Source: Gammaproteobacteria bacterium
GTDB lineage: Bacteria; Pseudomonadota; Gammaproteobacteria; Steroidobacterales; PWYM01
DNA length: 53,368 bases
Assembly: GCA_003567855.1 (NCBI GenBank)
Contig: PWYM01000144.1
Coordinates: 1 to 53,368 of the forward strand
Direction of reading: 5' to 3'
Part shown: positions 33,608 through 42,737 of the stretch, piece by piece
Layout of the letters: each line of letters opens with the position of its first letter
How positions within the stretch are numbered: the first letter of the stretch is position 1
Made by a program: the position numbers and the translations under genes
The notes under the pieces: model-generated
What the model was told of the DNA's origin: nothing
The model's database searches: none
What the model saw: only the letters and a program-made list of their open reading frames with translations

Positions 33608-35303
33608 CGGCCCGGCCTTCGCCGCCCGCATGCGCGCCGAGCACGCCCGAGCGGTGCAGAAAATCGCCGAAGGGCTCATCGGTGTCGCGCTCGGCGGAGT
33701 ACTTGGCGAACAGCCCGTCGAGCGTGTCGAGGATCCGGTCCTCGGGCAGGTTCTCGGCGTAGAGCCGGTTGAGCCGTTCACCGCGCAGGTCGCCGCCGAG
33801 GTGGAGGTTATAGCGCCCCGGCGCCTTGCCGACCAGCGCGATCTCCGCGAGGTAGGGGCGCGAGCAGCCGTTCGGGCAGCCCGATACCCGCAGCGAAACG
33901 GGCTGGTCGCCGAGCCCGTGGCGCTCGAGGCGGGCATGCACCTCGCCCGTGAGCGAGGGTAGCGCGCGTTCGGCCTCGGCCATCGCCAGCGCGCACGTCG
34001 GCAGCGCCACACAGGCGATCGCACGCGCCTCGAGCGGGTGGGCAGGCTGCAGCGCCGCCAGCCCCGATTCGGCGAGCAGCGCATCGACCGTTTCACGGCT
34101 GGCTGCATCGATCCCGGTGACGACGACATTCTGGTTGCCGGTGAGGATGAAGCCTCGGGCGTGATCTTCGGCGAGCTGCTCGAGCGCGCGCAACGAGCGC
34201 ACCTTGTCGTTGTCGAGCAGCCGGCCGCCAGGCACGAACAGCGTCAGGTTCCATCGGTCATCGTCGCACCGGGTCCAGCCGAACGCGTCGCCGTTCGTTT
34301 CGAAGGCCGTCTCGCGGGGCGGCTGCAGCGCGAAACCTAGCCGTGCCTCGACCTCGCCCCGGAACCAGTCCAGGCCGCGGTCGGCGATTGTGTACTTCAG
34401 TCGCGCATGCTTGCGGTTGCCGCGGTCGCCATAGTCGCGCTGCACGCAGACGACCTGCTCGGCCACTGCGACGACCTGGTCGCGCGTCACGAAGCCGAGT
34501 GGATCAGCCAGCCGTGGATAGGTTGCGTCGTCGCCGTGCGTGACGCCCATGCCCCCGCCGACGGTGACGGTGTAGCCGGCAAGCGCGCCATTTTCGACGA
34601 CCGCGACGAAGCCGAGATCCTGCGCGTACACGTCGACGTCGTTGACCGGTGGGATCGCGAACGAGATCTTGAACTTGCGCGGCAGGTAGGTGGCGCCGTA
34701 GATCGGTTCCTCGTCGGTTTCGCCGGCGAGTTTTTCACCGTCGAGCCAGATCTCGTGGTAGGCGCGGGTGCGCGGCAGCAGGTGCTCGCTGACCGCACGC
34801 GCATCAGCGACCGCGGCCTCGTGCACTGCGGCGAGCTCACTGCGAGCGGTGACCATCACGTTGCGATTGACGTCGCCGCATGCCGCGATGGTGTCCAGCA
34901 GGGTGGCGTTGATGCCCTGCATCGTCGCCTTGAGCTCGCGCTTGATCACGCCGTGATACTGGAACGCCTGGCGGGTCGTCAGCCGGAGCGTGCCGTTGGC
35001 ATGGGTGCGTGCCAGCGCACTCAGCGCCAGCCACTGTTGCGGCGAGCACAGCCCTGCAGGCATGCGCACGCGGATCATGTACGACCACGCGGGCTCGAGC
35101 TTGCGCCGCAGGCGCTCGACGCGAAGGTCACGGTCGTCCTGCTGGTAGAACCCGTGGAACTTGCCGAGCTGCGGGTCGCCCTCGCGCAGCGCGCCGGTGA
35201 CGGCGTCGTCGAGGCTCTGCTCCAGCGTGCCGCGCAGATGGCGGCTGCGTTGCTTGAGGTGCTCGACCTCGGAGCGCTGGTCGTCGTTGCTGTCCTGGCT
35301 CAT
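33600..35303 (-). CDS. cysI: Sulfite reductase hemoprotein beta subunit
   Basis: A 567-residue siroheme/4Fe-4S protein (E. coli 570) that reduces sulfite to sulfide with electrons from CysJ. Cluster and siroheme ligands are in [17 protein letters not shown] and [33 protein letters not shown]. Two ferredoxin-like nitrite/sulfite reductase half-domains flank them ([28 protein letters not shown]). It lies between cysJ (64 bp upstream) and cysH (8-bp overlap). Siroheme would come from the divergent cysG. Confidence 0.97.
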   Translation of the reverse strand: MSQDSNDDQRSEVEHLKQRSRHLRGTLEQSLDDAVTGALREGDPQLGKFHGFYQQDDRDLRVERLRRKLEPAWSYMIRVRMPAGLCSPQQWLALSALARTHANGTLRLTTRQAFQYHGVIKRELKATMQGINATLLDTIAACGDVNRNVMVTARSELAAVHEAAVADARAVSEHLLPRTRAYHEIWLDGEKLAGETDEEPIYGATYLPRKFKISFAIPPVNDVDVYAQDLGFVAVVENGALAGYTVTVGGGMGVTHGDDATYPRLADPLGFVTRDQVVAVAEQVVCVQRDYGDRGNRKHARLKYTIADRGLDWFRGEVEARLGFALQPPRETAFETNGDAFGWTRCDDDRWNLTLFVPGGRLLDNDKVRSLRALEQLAEDHARGFILTGNQNVVVTGIDAASRETVDALLAESGLAALQPAHPLEARAIACVALPTCALAMAEAERALPSLTGEVHARLERHGLGDQPVSLRVSGCPNGCSRPYLAEIALVGKAPGRYNLHLGGDLRGERLNRLYAENLPEDRILDTLDGLFAKYSAERDTDEPFGDFLHRSGVLGAHAGGEGRADA

Positions 35304-35367
35304 ATGCGTGATCCGTCGCCCTTCGTCCCTGGCGTGCGCGTGGCAGGCTGCCGGCGCAACGTCCGTG

Positions 35368-37164
35368 TCAGTAGACGTCCTTGCGGAACCGGCCGTCGAT
35401 GCGCAGGCGCCTGACCGCCTCGCGTGCTGCCTCGTCGTCCAGCGCGCGGTGCTCGCAATGCACGTCGACCAGCGCCTGCTCTACCGCCGGCGCCATGCGC
35501 TCGGCGTCGCCGCACAGGTACAGGCATGCGCCGTCGTCGAGCCAGCGCAACAGTTCGGCGCCGTGTTCGCGAACGCGGTCCTGCACGTAGACCTTCTGCG
35601 CGCCGTCACGCGAGAACGCGACGTCGAGCCGCGACAGGTCGCCGTCCTTGAGCGCCTGCTGCCACTCCAACTGGTAGAGAAAGTCGTCGCGGAAGGTGCG
35701 GTCGCCATAGATCAGCCAAGCCGGGCCGCGGGTGCCGAGTGCGCGGCGGTGCTGGACGAAGGCGCGATACGGTGCGACGCCGGTGCCGGCGCCGATCATC
35801 ACGATAGGCACCGCGGGGTCGTCGGGCAGGCGGAAATCAGGGTTTCGCTCGACGTAGACCGACACCTGCCCGGCGCGGTGCGCGAGCGCCGTCGACGCGC
35901 AGCCCGGCTGGGGGCGACCGAAGCGCGCCGATTCGACCACCGATACCGTGAGGTGCACATCGTCGGGATTGGCCTCCGGGCTGCTCGCGATCGAATACAG
36001 GCGTGGCGCGAGCCGCGGCAGCAGTGCGACGAGCGTTGCCGCGTCGACGTCCACCGGGTGTTCGGCGAGCACGTCGGCGAGCTGACGTGCTCGCAGGAAG
36101 GCTTTAAGCGCGGCCGGATCGAGCGCTTCGAGGCGTTCGGCCAGTCCGCGCGCACCCGCCTCGGCGGCGAGCTTGCGCAGCACCCCGGCGGTCAGCCGGG
36201 TGAGCTCGCGGTGGCGAGCGAGTGCATCGCCCAGCGCGATCGCCTGGCCGTCGACGCTGACCTGTGTGGCGGCATCGAGGCCCGTGAGTTCGAGGACCGC
36301 GCTGACAGCGTCCGGCGGATTCTCGGTGAAGACCCCGAGTGCGTCACCGGGCGCCCACTCGAATCCCGAGTCCTCGAGCGAAATCTCGAGGTGGCGTACA
36401 TCCTTGCTCGAGTCCACGCCGGTGATCGGCTGGTTGACGAGCACTTCGGCGACGAACGGGTGGTCGCGGTCATGGCGTGGGCGCTGTGACAGCACCGTGA
36501 GGTGCGGTGCGCTGCCGGCGCGCGGCGCCTCGGCGGCGACGCTGCGGGCATGCTCGAAGCGCGCATTGCTCCATTCGGTGGCCGGGTCTTCGTAGTCGAC
36601 GTCGCAGGTCTGCACCGGCGCGAGGCGCCGGGCGCCAAGTTCTGCGAGGCGCTCGTCGAGCTGCACGCCGGTCGCGCAGTACTGTTCGTAGCTGCTGTCG
36701 CCGAGCGCGAGCACCGCGTATTCGAGGTGTTCGAGTTTCGGTGCGCGCTCACCGAGCAGGCCGTCGAAAAAAGCGACCGACGAATCCGGCGGCTCGCCGT
36801 CACCGTGGGTGCTGACGACCGCGAGCAGGCGCGCGGTCTTCTTCAGCCGTGCGACGGGGAAGTCACGCGCGTCGGTGAGGCGGCTCGCGAGGCCGTCGGC
36901 GGCCATGCGCTCGTGCAGGCGTTCGGCGACGCGCCGCCCGTTGCCGGTCTGGCTGCCGTAGAGAATCACCCATTCGGGCTGCGCGTCGGCCTGCGTGCCC
37001 GGTGCGGCCGCGGGTGCGCCGCCGAGCGCGGCGGCCCGGCCGGCGAGATAGCCGCTCGCCCAGACGAGCTGGGTCGCGTCGAGTCGCTGCGCGAGCGCGT
37101 CCAGCGCGCCGACCTCGTCGGCCGCGAGCAGCGCGTGGGCCGCGGTGATGTTCGCCTGCGTCAT
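35368..37164 (-). CDS. cysJ: Sulfite reductase flavoprotein alpha subunit
   Basis: Start is ATG 37164 with AGGAGG upstream, giving 598 residues (E. coli 599); the track start at 37311 is too long. Order: flavodoxin-like FMN domain (about 65-205; [37 protein letters not shown]), FAD domain ([11 protein letters not shown]), and NADPH domain ([17 protein letters not shown]-type loop, [12 protein letters not shown]-terminal RFRKDVY). It carries electrons from NADPH to CysI. First gene of cysJIH, divergent from cysG. Confidence 0.97.
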   Translation of the reverse strand: MTQANITAAHALLAADEVGALDALAQRLDATQLVWASGYLAGRAAALGGAPAAAPGTQADAQPEWVILYGSQTGNGRRVAERLHERMAADGLASRLTDARDFPVARLKKTARLLAVVSTHGDGEPPDSSVAFFDGLLGERAPKLEHLEYAVLALGDSSYEQYCATGVQLDERLAELGARRLAPVQTCDVDYEDPATEWSNARFEHARSVAAEAPRAGSAPHLTVLSQRPRHDRDHPFVAEVLVNQPITGVDSSKDVRHLEISLEDSGFEWAPGDALGVFTENPPDAVSAVLELTGLDAATQVSVDGQAIALGDALARHRELTRLTAGVLRKLAAEAGARGLAERLEALDPAALKAFLRARQLADVLAEHPVDVDAATLVALLPRLAPRLYSIASSPEANPDDVHLTVSVVESARFGRPQPGCASTALAHRAGQVSVYVERNPDFRLPDDPAVPIVMIGAGTGVAPYRAFVQHRRALGTRGPAWLIYGDRTFRDDFLYQLEWQQALKDGDLSRLDVAFSRDGAQKVYVQDRVREHGAELLRWLDDGACLYLCGDAERMAPAVEQALVDVHCEHRALDDEAAREAVRRLRIDGRFRKDVY

Positions 37165-37226
37165 GGTGCCTTCCTCCTGAGCCGGCATTAGAGCGGCGTG
37201 CGCCCGCGCTGTGAAAGACCGGCTGG

Positions 37227-37321
37227 TTATCCACTTATGCTTCGCAACGCCGCCAGCGCGTATCGGGGGCGTCGGTCGGGTCGCCGCCAGCGCCATCGCC
37301 GGCCACGGCATAAGCTGATAA
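37227..37321. promoter_or_regulatory. Divergent cysJ/cysG control region with paired inverted 14-mers
   Basis: TTATCCACTTATGC (37227-37240) and GCATAAGCTGATAA (37308-37321) are inverted copies with 12 of 14 bases matching, separated by 67 bp. The first ends 62 bp before cysJ and the second 73 bp before cysG, an almost symmetric layout. The A/T-rich ATAAG half-sites suggest a LysR-type regulator such as CysB; no cysB gene is in the window. Confidence 0.5.
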
Positions 37322-37394
37322 GCAAGCGGTATTGGACGCTGCAGGCGTTGCCCGGCCGAATGAGCGCTCGGCCCGGATCATGGAGAGCAACGCG

Positions 37395-38864
37395 ATGGAT
37401 TACCTGCCGGTGGCGCTCGAGCTGCGCGGTCGAGCCGTGCTCGTCGTCGGCGGTGGCGAAGTCGCCGCGCGCAAGGTGTCGCTGGTGGCGCGTGCCGGCG
37501 CGCGCGTCACCGTGCTCGCGCCTGCACTGTGTGAGGGCCTTGCCCGCATGGCCGGGCGCGGCGAGCTCGAGCACGCGGCAGCGGACTGGGACGAGCGGCC
37601 GCTGACCGATTACTGGCTGGTGATCGCCGCTACCGACGATCCGGCGGTCAACGCGGGCGTAAAAGCCGCCGCCGATGCGGCCGGGCGCTACTGCAACGTG
37701 GTCGACGACCGTCCGCTGTGCAGCTTCATCATGCCGGCGATCGTCGACCGATCGCCAATACAGGTCGCGATCTCCACCGGCGGCGCATCGCCGACGCTGG
37801 CCCGCCGCCTGCGCGCGTGGCTGGAGACCGCGCTGCCACAGAATCTCGGAGCGGTCGCGCGCTTCGCTGACGGCTGGCGCGATGCCGCCAAGCGCGTGCT
37901 GCCCGACGCAGCCGCGCGGCGCGCATTCCAGGAGCGCCTCGTCGAGGGCGCGATCGCCGATCACGTGCTGGCCGGGCGCGAGGCCGATGCGCGTCGCCAG
38001 GCCGCACGTGAACTCGATGCGCTCGCCGGCGGTGCGACGCCGTCGGGCGCCGGCGAGGTGCGCCTGGTCGGTGCCGGCCCCGGTGATCCGGGGCTGCTGA
38101 CGCTGCATGGCCTGCAAGCGCTGCAGTGGGCTGACGTGATCCTGCACGATCGCCTGGTCTCAAGGGACGTGCTCGACCTCGCGCGTCGCGATGCTGAGTG
38201 CATCTCGGTCGGCAAGGCGAGCGGCCGTGGCTACGATCGCCAGCTCGAGATCAACGCGAGGATGGTCGCAGAGGCCCGCGCGGGACGGCGCGTAGTGCGC
38301 CTGAAGGGGGGGGATGCGACGCTGTTCGCGCGACTCGGCGAGGAAATCGCAGCGCTCGACGCCGCCGGCATCGCGTGGCGCGTCGTGCCCGGTGTCACCG
38401 CCGCGTCCGGCTGCGCCGCCTATGCCGGCATTCCGCTGACCGACCGCGACGCCGGCCAGGAAGTGAGTTTCGTCACGGCCCACGGCCGCGACGGGCTGGA
38501 CCGCCTCGACTGGGCGGCGCTGGCGCGCCCCGGCCGTACCGTCGTGTTCTACATGGGGGTGTCGCGCGCCGGCCACGTGGCCGCGAGCCTGGTCGCCGCG
38601 GGCGCATCGCCCGACCGCCCGGCCGCGGTGATCGCCAGCGGCACGACCGCATCCCAGGTCGTGCGGCGCGGAAGTCTCGCCGAGCTCGAGTCGCTCGCCG
38701 AGGGCCTGGCACCGCCGGCGCTGCTCGTCGTTGGCGACGTGGCGAGGGCGGCGCGGCAGGGTCTGCCTGCGGCCTTGCCGGATTCGGATCCGTGGTCGGA
38801 TACCGCGTGGTGCGGGTCCGCGGTCGGCGCCGTGGCGCCCGTCGGTACGCCTGCGGCCGGCTGA
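37395..38864 (+). CDS. cysG: Siroheme synthase (methyltransferase/dehydrogenase/ferrochelatase)
   Basis: Start at ATG 37395 (MDYLPVALELRG) fits both a GGAGAG ribosome site and the conserved family N-terminus; 489 residues. The N-terminal SirC-type part has VVGGGEVAARKVSL and VAISTGGASPTLARRLRAWLE. The C-terminal SUMT part (about 220-460) has VRLVGAGPGDPGLLTLHG, RLKGGDATLFARLGEE, VVPGVTAASGCAAYAGIPLTDR. Together they convert uroporphyrinogen III to siroheme for CysI. A Pro/Ala-rich tail of about 25 residues extends beyond the E. coli length. Divergent from cysJIH. Confidence 0.96.
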   Translation: MDYLPVALELRGRAVLVVGGGEVAARKVSLVARAGARVTVLAPALCEGLARMAGRGELEHAAADWDERPLTDYWLVIAATDDPAVNAGVKAAADAAGRYCNVVDDRPLCSFIMPAIVDRSPIQVAISTGGASPTLARRLRAWLETALPQNLGAVARFADGWRDAAKRVLPDAAARRAFQERLVEGAIADHVLAGREADARRQAARELDALAGGATPSGAGEVRLVGAGPGDPGLLTLHGLQALQWADVILHDRLVSRDVLDLARRDAECISVGKASGRGYDRQLEINARMVAEARAGRRVVRLKGGDATLFARLGEEIAALDAAGIAWRVVPGVTAASGCAAYAGIPLTDRDAGQEVSFVTAHGRDGLDRLDWAALARPGRTVVFYMGVSRAGHVAASLVAAGASPDRPAAVIASGTTASQVVRRGSLAELESLAEGLAPPALLVVGDVARAARQGLPAALPDSDPWSDTAWCGSAVGAVAPVGTPAAG

Positions 38865-38900
38865 AGGCCTTCCCGGAACGCGGCGCCGGCGCCCGCCGGT

Positions 38901-38970
38901 TCGGTAGAACTACGCGTCATTCAGTCGGTAGATACCGATATCCTGTTTCTGCCGATTCGTCGAGAATCGG
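38901..38970. promoter_or_regulatory. Operator-like cluster of CCGAT half-sites
   Basis: TCGGTAGA is directly repeated (38901-38908, 38925-38932). The second copy forms the palindrome TCGGTAGATACCGA (38925-38938). CCGATTC-GTCGA-GAATCGG (38952-38970) is a perfect 7-bp inverted repeat. All share the CCGAT/ATCGG core and lie 31-101 bp upstream of the next gene. Confidence 0.45.
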
Positions 38971-39001
38971 TGCCTTATCTGGAACCGGTAAGTCGTGCGC
39001 C

Positions 39002-39577
39002 ATGAGTCGAGCTTCCGACACGATCGTCTACGTGCTTGACGAGCATGACCGCATCATCGCGGTAGACGGCCCGTGGGACCGGATTGCACGCGAGGGCGGT
39101 GCGCCGACGCTGACCGCCAGCAGCGTGATCGGCACCGCGCTCCTCGATTACGTGAACGGGGACTCGCTTCGTCACCTGCTGTCGCGGCTGCTCGCGCGGG
39201 TGCGCGTCGAGCGTGAGCCGATACAGCTTGCTTGCCGGTGCGACTCGCCTACACAGCGGGCCGCGCTCGAGCTGGAACTCAAGTCGGACGACGGCATGCG
39301 CGTGCGCGTCAACAGCCGGATAGTCTTCGAGGCCCTGTCGGAGGAGACCGCAACGCCCGCCGCCCCGCGTTCGGCCGACACGGTACAGATGCTGTCGATG
39401 TGCGGTTGGTGCAACCGCTGCTTCGTCGATGGCCGGTGGCTTGAACTCGAGGATGCGGCTGCGCGCCTGGGGCTGCTGCGCGTCGACATCGTCCCCGATT
39501 TCTCGCACGGGCTGTGCGGCGACTGCGCCGCGTCGCTCGAGGCGGAGGTTCACGACCGGCGGACGAGCTCCCGCTGA
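39002..39577 (+). CDS. Small PAS-like protein with C-terminal Cys/SHG metal-binding motif
   Basis: ATG 39002 gives 191 residues; the track ORF is over-extended through cysG. The N-terminal 120 residues (TIVYVLDEHDRIIAVDGPWDRIA, ATSV-like loop, RVNSRIVFEAL) read like a PAS-type sensory fold. The C-terminus is MCGWCNRCFVDGRWLELEDA...DFSHGLCGDC, the CxWC-W-E-SHGxCxxC module found at the end of many bacterial PAS, GAF and REC proteins, where it probably binds a metal. No output domain is attached, so it may signal through a partner. It follows an operator-like region, and its stop abuts the opposing microprotein stop (TGATCA). Confidence 0.7.
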   Translation: MSRASDTIVYVLDEHDRIIAVDGPWDRIAREGGAPTLTASSVIGTALLDYVNGDSLRHLLSRLLARVRVEREPIQLACRCDSPTQRAALELELKSDDGMRVRVNSRIVFEALSEETATPAAPRSADTVQMLSMCGWCNRCFVDGRWLELEDAAARLGLLRVDIVPDFSHGLCGDCAASLEAEVHDRRTSSR

Positions 39578-39733
39578 TCAGGCGCTGAAGAAGTCCGCGT
39601 GCGGCCGATCCTCGGGGTCAAGGCTGGGCTCGATGAGGTCGATGCGCTGCCTGTGCGTCCCGGCCGCAATACTGCCGACCCCCTGCAGGTGCGCCAGCAT
39701 GCCCCGGTACGGGGTGCCGGCGATGATGCTCAT
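39578..39733 (-). CDS. 51-residue microprotein coupled to SnoaL-like gene
   Basis: Below the track cutoff. ATG 39733 overlaps the SnoaL stop as ATGA, and the frame encodes 51 residues beginning MSIIAGTPYRGMLAHLQGVG and ending DPEDRPHADFFSA. It is soluble-looking, with no signal peptide or TM helix. The tight overlap and the stop placed exactly against the converging gene support a real gene. I recognise no family. Confidence 0.5.
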   Translation of the reverse strand: MSIIAGTPYRGMLAHLQGVGSIAAGTHRQRIDLIEPSLDPEDRPHADFFSA

Positions 39734-40140
39734 GACAGCCCACCCTGCAGCTGGTGCCAGATCCGATAGGTACGGTGGGCGAAACGCCAGCCGTTCGCGG
39801 TACGCGTGTAGCGGTCATCGTAGCGGCCGAACAGGTCGAGCCGGCTGCCGTCCTCACTGCTGACCAGCGTCTCGCGCACCCACACGCGTCCATCTCCGGA
39901 GTCACCGTCGAGCGCGATCGGTCCCGGCTGGCAGAAGAAACCGACGAACGAGTACGGTGACATCGCCTCGCGCCACGTCGCGAGGATGCGGTCGCGGCCC
40001 TCGATGGTGTTGCCGAGCAGGTCCCAGCTCGCATCCTCGGCCCAGGTGGCAGCCCATGCGTCGCCGTCGCGGCAGAACACCGCGTCGGCGTAGGTCTCGA
40101 TCAGCGCCCGGATCGCGTCGCGGTCTTCGGTGCCGGTCAT
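39730..40140 (-). CDS. SnoaL/NTF2-like protein
   Basis: A 136-residue cone-shaped fold protein: DRDAIRALIETYADAVFCRDGDAWAATWAEDASWDL, IEGRDRILATWREAM, DGRVWVRETLVSSEDG, RYDDRYTRTANGWRFAHRTYRIW. The family includes ketosteroid-isomerase-like enzymes, dehydratases and ligand-binding proteins; the catalytic residues are too variable to assign a reaction. It lies 45 bp downstream of the four-RCK SLC13 permease on the same strand and upstream of a coupled microprotein. It may process a compound imported by that permease, by inference. Confidence 0.85.
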   Translation of the reverse strand: MTGTEDRDAIRALIETYADAVFCRDGDAWAATWAEDASWDLLGNTIEGRDRILATWREAMSPYSFVGFFCQPGPIALDGDSGDGRVWVRETLVSSEDGSRLDLFGRYDDRYTRTANGWRFAHRTYRIWHQLQGGLS

Positions 40141-40185
40141 CGTGTCTCCTTCGTCAAAGCAACAGCAGTACTTGCGCCCGCCGGA

Positions 40186-42546
40186 TCACAGGGGGCGCAG
40201 CGGCCAGAATATCGGCAGCACGAGGAAGGTCGCGATCATCACGACCGTCGCCACGGGCACGCCGAGCTTGATGTAGTCGCGGAAGCGGTAGCCGCCCGGT
40301 CCCATCACGAGCACGTTCGCCGGATGCGAGATCGGGCTCATGAAGCTCGCGGCGGCCATCGCGATGGCCATCATCGCGGTATGCGGCGCGATGCCCATGC
40401 TGACGCTGACCGAGATCGCGATCGGCGACATCAGCACCACGAGTGCGGGCACCGGCATCACCAGCGTGCCCAGCGCGGTCGCGACGTACAGGCCCACGAT
40501 CACGGTCCACGGGCCGAAACCGCCGAGGGCGTCGAGCAGCACTTCCGACAGGTAGGCATCGGCGCCGGTCTGCTGCATCGCCGCGCCCAGCGGCAGCATG
40601 CCGGCGATCAGGAAGATCGCGCGCCACTCGATCGCGCGGTACGCGCCTTCCATGTTCAGGCAGCCCGTCAGCACCATCAGCGCGGCGCCGCTGATGGCGG
40701 CGATGTAGATGGGTACGAAACCGGTGAGCACCGCGATCACCACGCCCGCCATGATCGCCGCAGCCAGGGGCGCGCGCCCCAGGTTGGTCGGACCGCTGGA
40801 CAGGCCTGTGAGCACGAGGAAGTCCGGGTCGCGCTCGAGCATCTGCAGGCGCTCGCGCGGCCCGAGCAGCAGCAGCGCGTCGCCGAGCTGCAGCACCATC
40901 TGGTCGAGATTGGTGCGAATGGTGTTTCCGTGACGCCAGATACCGACCAGCTCCAGACCGTAGCGTTCGCGGAAGTTGATGTCCTGTACCGGCTTGCCGA
41001 CGTGGTCCGAGCGCGGCTCGAGCGTGGCCTCGAGCATCGCCAGGCGGTCGGACTGGAACTCGCCGATCATCGGCACGTTGGTCGGCTCTACGTTGAGCGC
41101 CTGCAGCCCGCGCAGCACCTCGATGTCGTCGGGCCGCCCCTGGATGATCAGCAGGTCGCCGCCCTTCAGCGGCAGGTCCGGGTCCGGCATAGTCGTCAGT
41201 TCGCCTTCGCGGAACAGCGCCAGCATGCGGAAGTCGAACGCATCGCCGAGCCGGCTGCCCGCCATCGTGCTGCCGGCAAGCTCCGATTCCTTCGGCACGC
41301 GCGCGACGAATACCCGCTCCTGCAGCCGGTAGGTGTCGCGCAGCTCGTCCTCGGTGACCGCGCGCATGTCGGTGAAGTCCGGCGATGCCTCCAGGTCCTC
41401 GAGGATGTCCTCGTTGCCCTGCAGCAGCAGCACGTCGCCGGCACGCAGCGGCACATACGCGAGGTTCACGCGGCGCACGAGCTCGCCGCGGCGTATCGCG
41501 AGCACGTTCGCGTCGTAGCGGCGCCGGAACTCGCTGTGGTGCAGCAGCTCCGACACCAGTGCCGAGTTCTTGGCGACGGTGGCCTCGGCGAGACGCACGC
41601 GTTCGGACATCAGCGCCGCGAGCACCGGCGCCTCGCGCTCGATCACCAGTTCCGACCAGCGACGGAAGTCGTTGAAGCGGTCGAGCCGGCCCTGCACGAG
41701 CAGCCGGTCGCCCGCCTGCAGCACGGTCTGACGGCTGGGCAGCGTCTCGGTACGTCCGCCGCGCACCAGCGCGAGCACGATCAGGCCCGCCGCGGTGCCG
41801 ATGCGGCTCTGGCCCAGCGTGCGCCCGACCAGCGGCGAATCCTTGCCTATGGTCATGTTGAAGGTCTTGGCCTGCAGCCCGTACTGCGTGCGCAGATTGC
41901 GCTGGCTGAGGCGGCGGGTGTCGCGCTTGGGACGGACCTTGGGCAGCAGGAAGCGCCCGATGAACGCGACGAACAGCGCCCCCGCGATCAGCGCGACGCC
42001 GCCCACCGGCGTGAAGTCGAACAGCCCGAACGGCTCGAAGCCGGCTTCCTGCAGCGCGCTGCTGACAATCAGGTTCGGCGGCGTGCCGACCTGTGTGGTC
42101 AGCCCGCCGAGCAGCGTCGAGAACGCCATCGGCATCAGCAGTCGCGACGGTGCAAGGCGCGTACGGCGGGCGAGGTCTATGGTGACCGGCAGCATCAGCG
42201 CGGCGACGCCGATGTTGTTCATGAACGCCGACAGCCCGCCGGCGGTGATCATCAGCACGACGATCATCCGGAACTCGCTCGGCCCGGCAAGGCGCAGCAC
42301 CCAGCGCCCGATGATCCCCGAAATGCCCGTGCGCGTGAGTCCTTCGCTGAGGATGAACATCGCCCAGACCGTGATCACCGCGGGGTTGCTGAAGCCGGCG
42401 ATCGCGCCTTCAGGGTCGACCAGCCCGGTGAGCGCGAGCGTCGACAGCACCAGCAGGGCGATCAGGTCGACCCGCAGCCGCTCGCTGATGAACAGCACGA
42501 GTGCGACCAGCAGGATGGTCAGGACGAGGGCGATTTCGAGGGTCAA
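40186..42546 (-). CDS. SLC13-family permease with four RCK_C modules (second copy)
   Basis: A 786-residue transporter. Membrane halves: N-terminal LNMF-type helices with FMNNIGVAALMLPVTIDLARR and TTQVGTPPNLIVSSAL; C-terminal MVLTGCLNMEGAYRAIEWRAIFLIAGMLPLG and SPISHPANVLVMGPGGYRFRDY. Between them are four TrkA-C-like modules (about 220-290, 295-395, 405-480, 490-575), each ending in a DxLLxxG strand such as AGDRLLVQG, AGDVLLLQG, GGDLLIIQG, LGDALLLLG. The copy at 27425 has two. RCK_C modules gate transport in response to a ligand. Substrate unknown; neighbours suggest an organic anion. Confidence 0.9.
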   Translation of the reverse strand: MTLEIALVLTILLVALVLFISERLRVDLIALLVLSTLALTGLVDPEGAIAGFSNPAVITVWAMFILSEGLTRTGISGIIGRWVLRLAGPSEFRMIVVLMITAGGLSAFMNNIGVAALMLPVTIDLARRTRLAPSRLLMPMAFSTLLGGLTTQVGTPPNLIVSSALQEAGFEPFGLFDFTPVGGVALIAGALFVAFIGRFLLPKVRPKRDTRRLSQRNLRTQYGLQAKTFNMTIGKDSPLVGRTLGQSRIGTAAGLIVLALVRGGRTETLPSRQTVLQAGDRLLVQGRLDRFNDFRRWSELVIEREAPVLAALMSERVRLAEATVAKNSALVSELLHHSEFRRRYDANVLAIRRGELVRRVNLAYVPLRAGDVLLLQGNEDILEDLEASPDFTDMRAVTEDELRDTYRLQERVFVARVPKESELAGSTMAGSRLGDAFDFRMLALFREGELTTMPDPDLPLKGGDLLIIQGRPDDIEVLRGLQALNVEPTNVPMIGEFQSDRLAMLEATLEPRSDHVGKPVQDINFRERYGLELVGIWRHGNTIRTNLDQMVLQLGDALLLLGPRERLQMLERDPDFLVLTGLSSGPTNLGRAPLAAAIMAGVVIAVLTGFVPIYIAAISGAALMVLTGCLNMEGAYRAIEWRAIFLIAGMLPLGAAMQQTGADAYLSEVLLDALGGFGPWTVIVGLYVATALGTLVMPVPALVVLMSPIAISVSVSMGIAPHTAMMAIAMAAASFMSPISHPANVLVMGPGGYRFRDYIKLGVPVATVVMIATFLVLPIFWPLRPL

Positions 42547-42737
42547 CGGCCCGCTCCCTGCAGCGATCGGCGGGGGTCGGGGCGGAGGCGGTGGGCGGGA
42601 CCGGTGGCGGAGGGGTGGCTTCGCCGACGTGAGGGACCCGCCATGGATCTATAGCACTGCCGTGGCTCGAGGATGCCGATGCCACTAGTGTAATACGAAT
42701 CGTTGCGCGTCGAGCGGGCGGTGACGCCACGCAGTGA

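Noticed and set aside
39429-39863. 144-codon plus-strand ORF
   Set aside because: Crosses the convergent stops of two better-supported genes and has no recognisable domain.
40324-42654. 776-codon plus-strand ORF
   Set aside because: Shadow of the second SLC13 permease, same His/Arg/Gln-rich signature.
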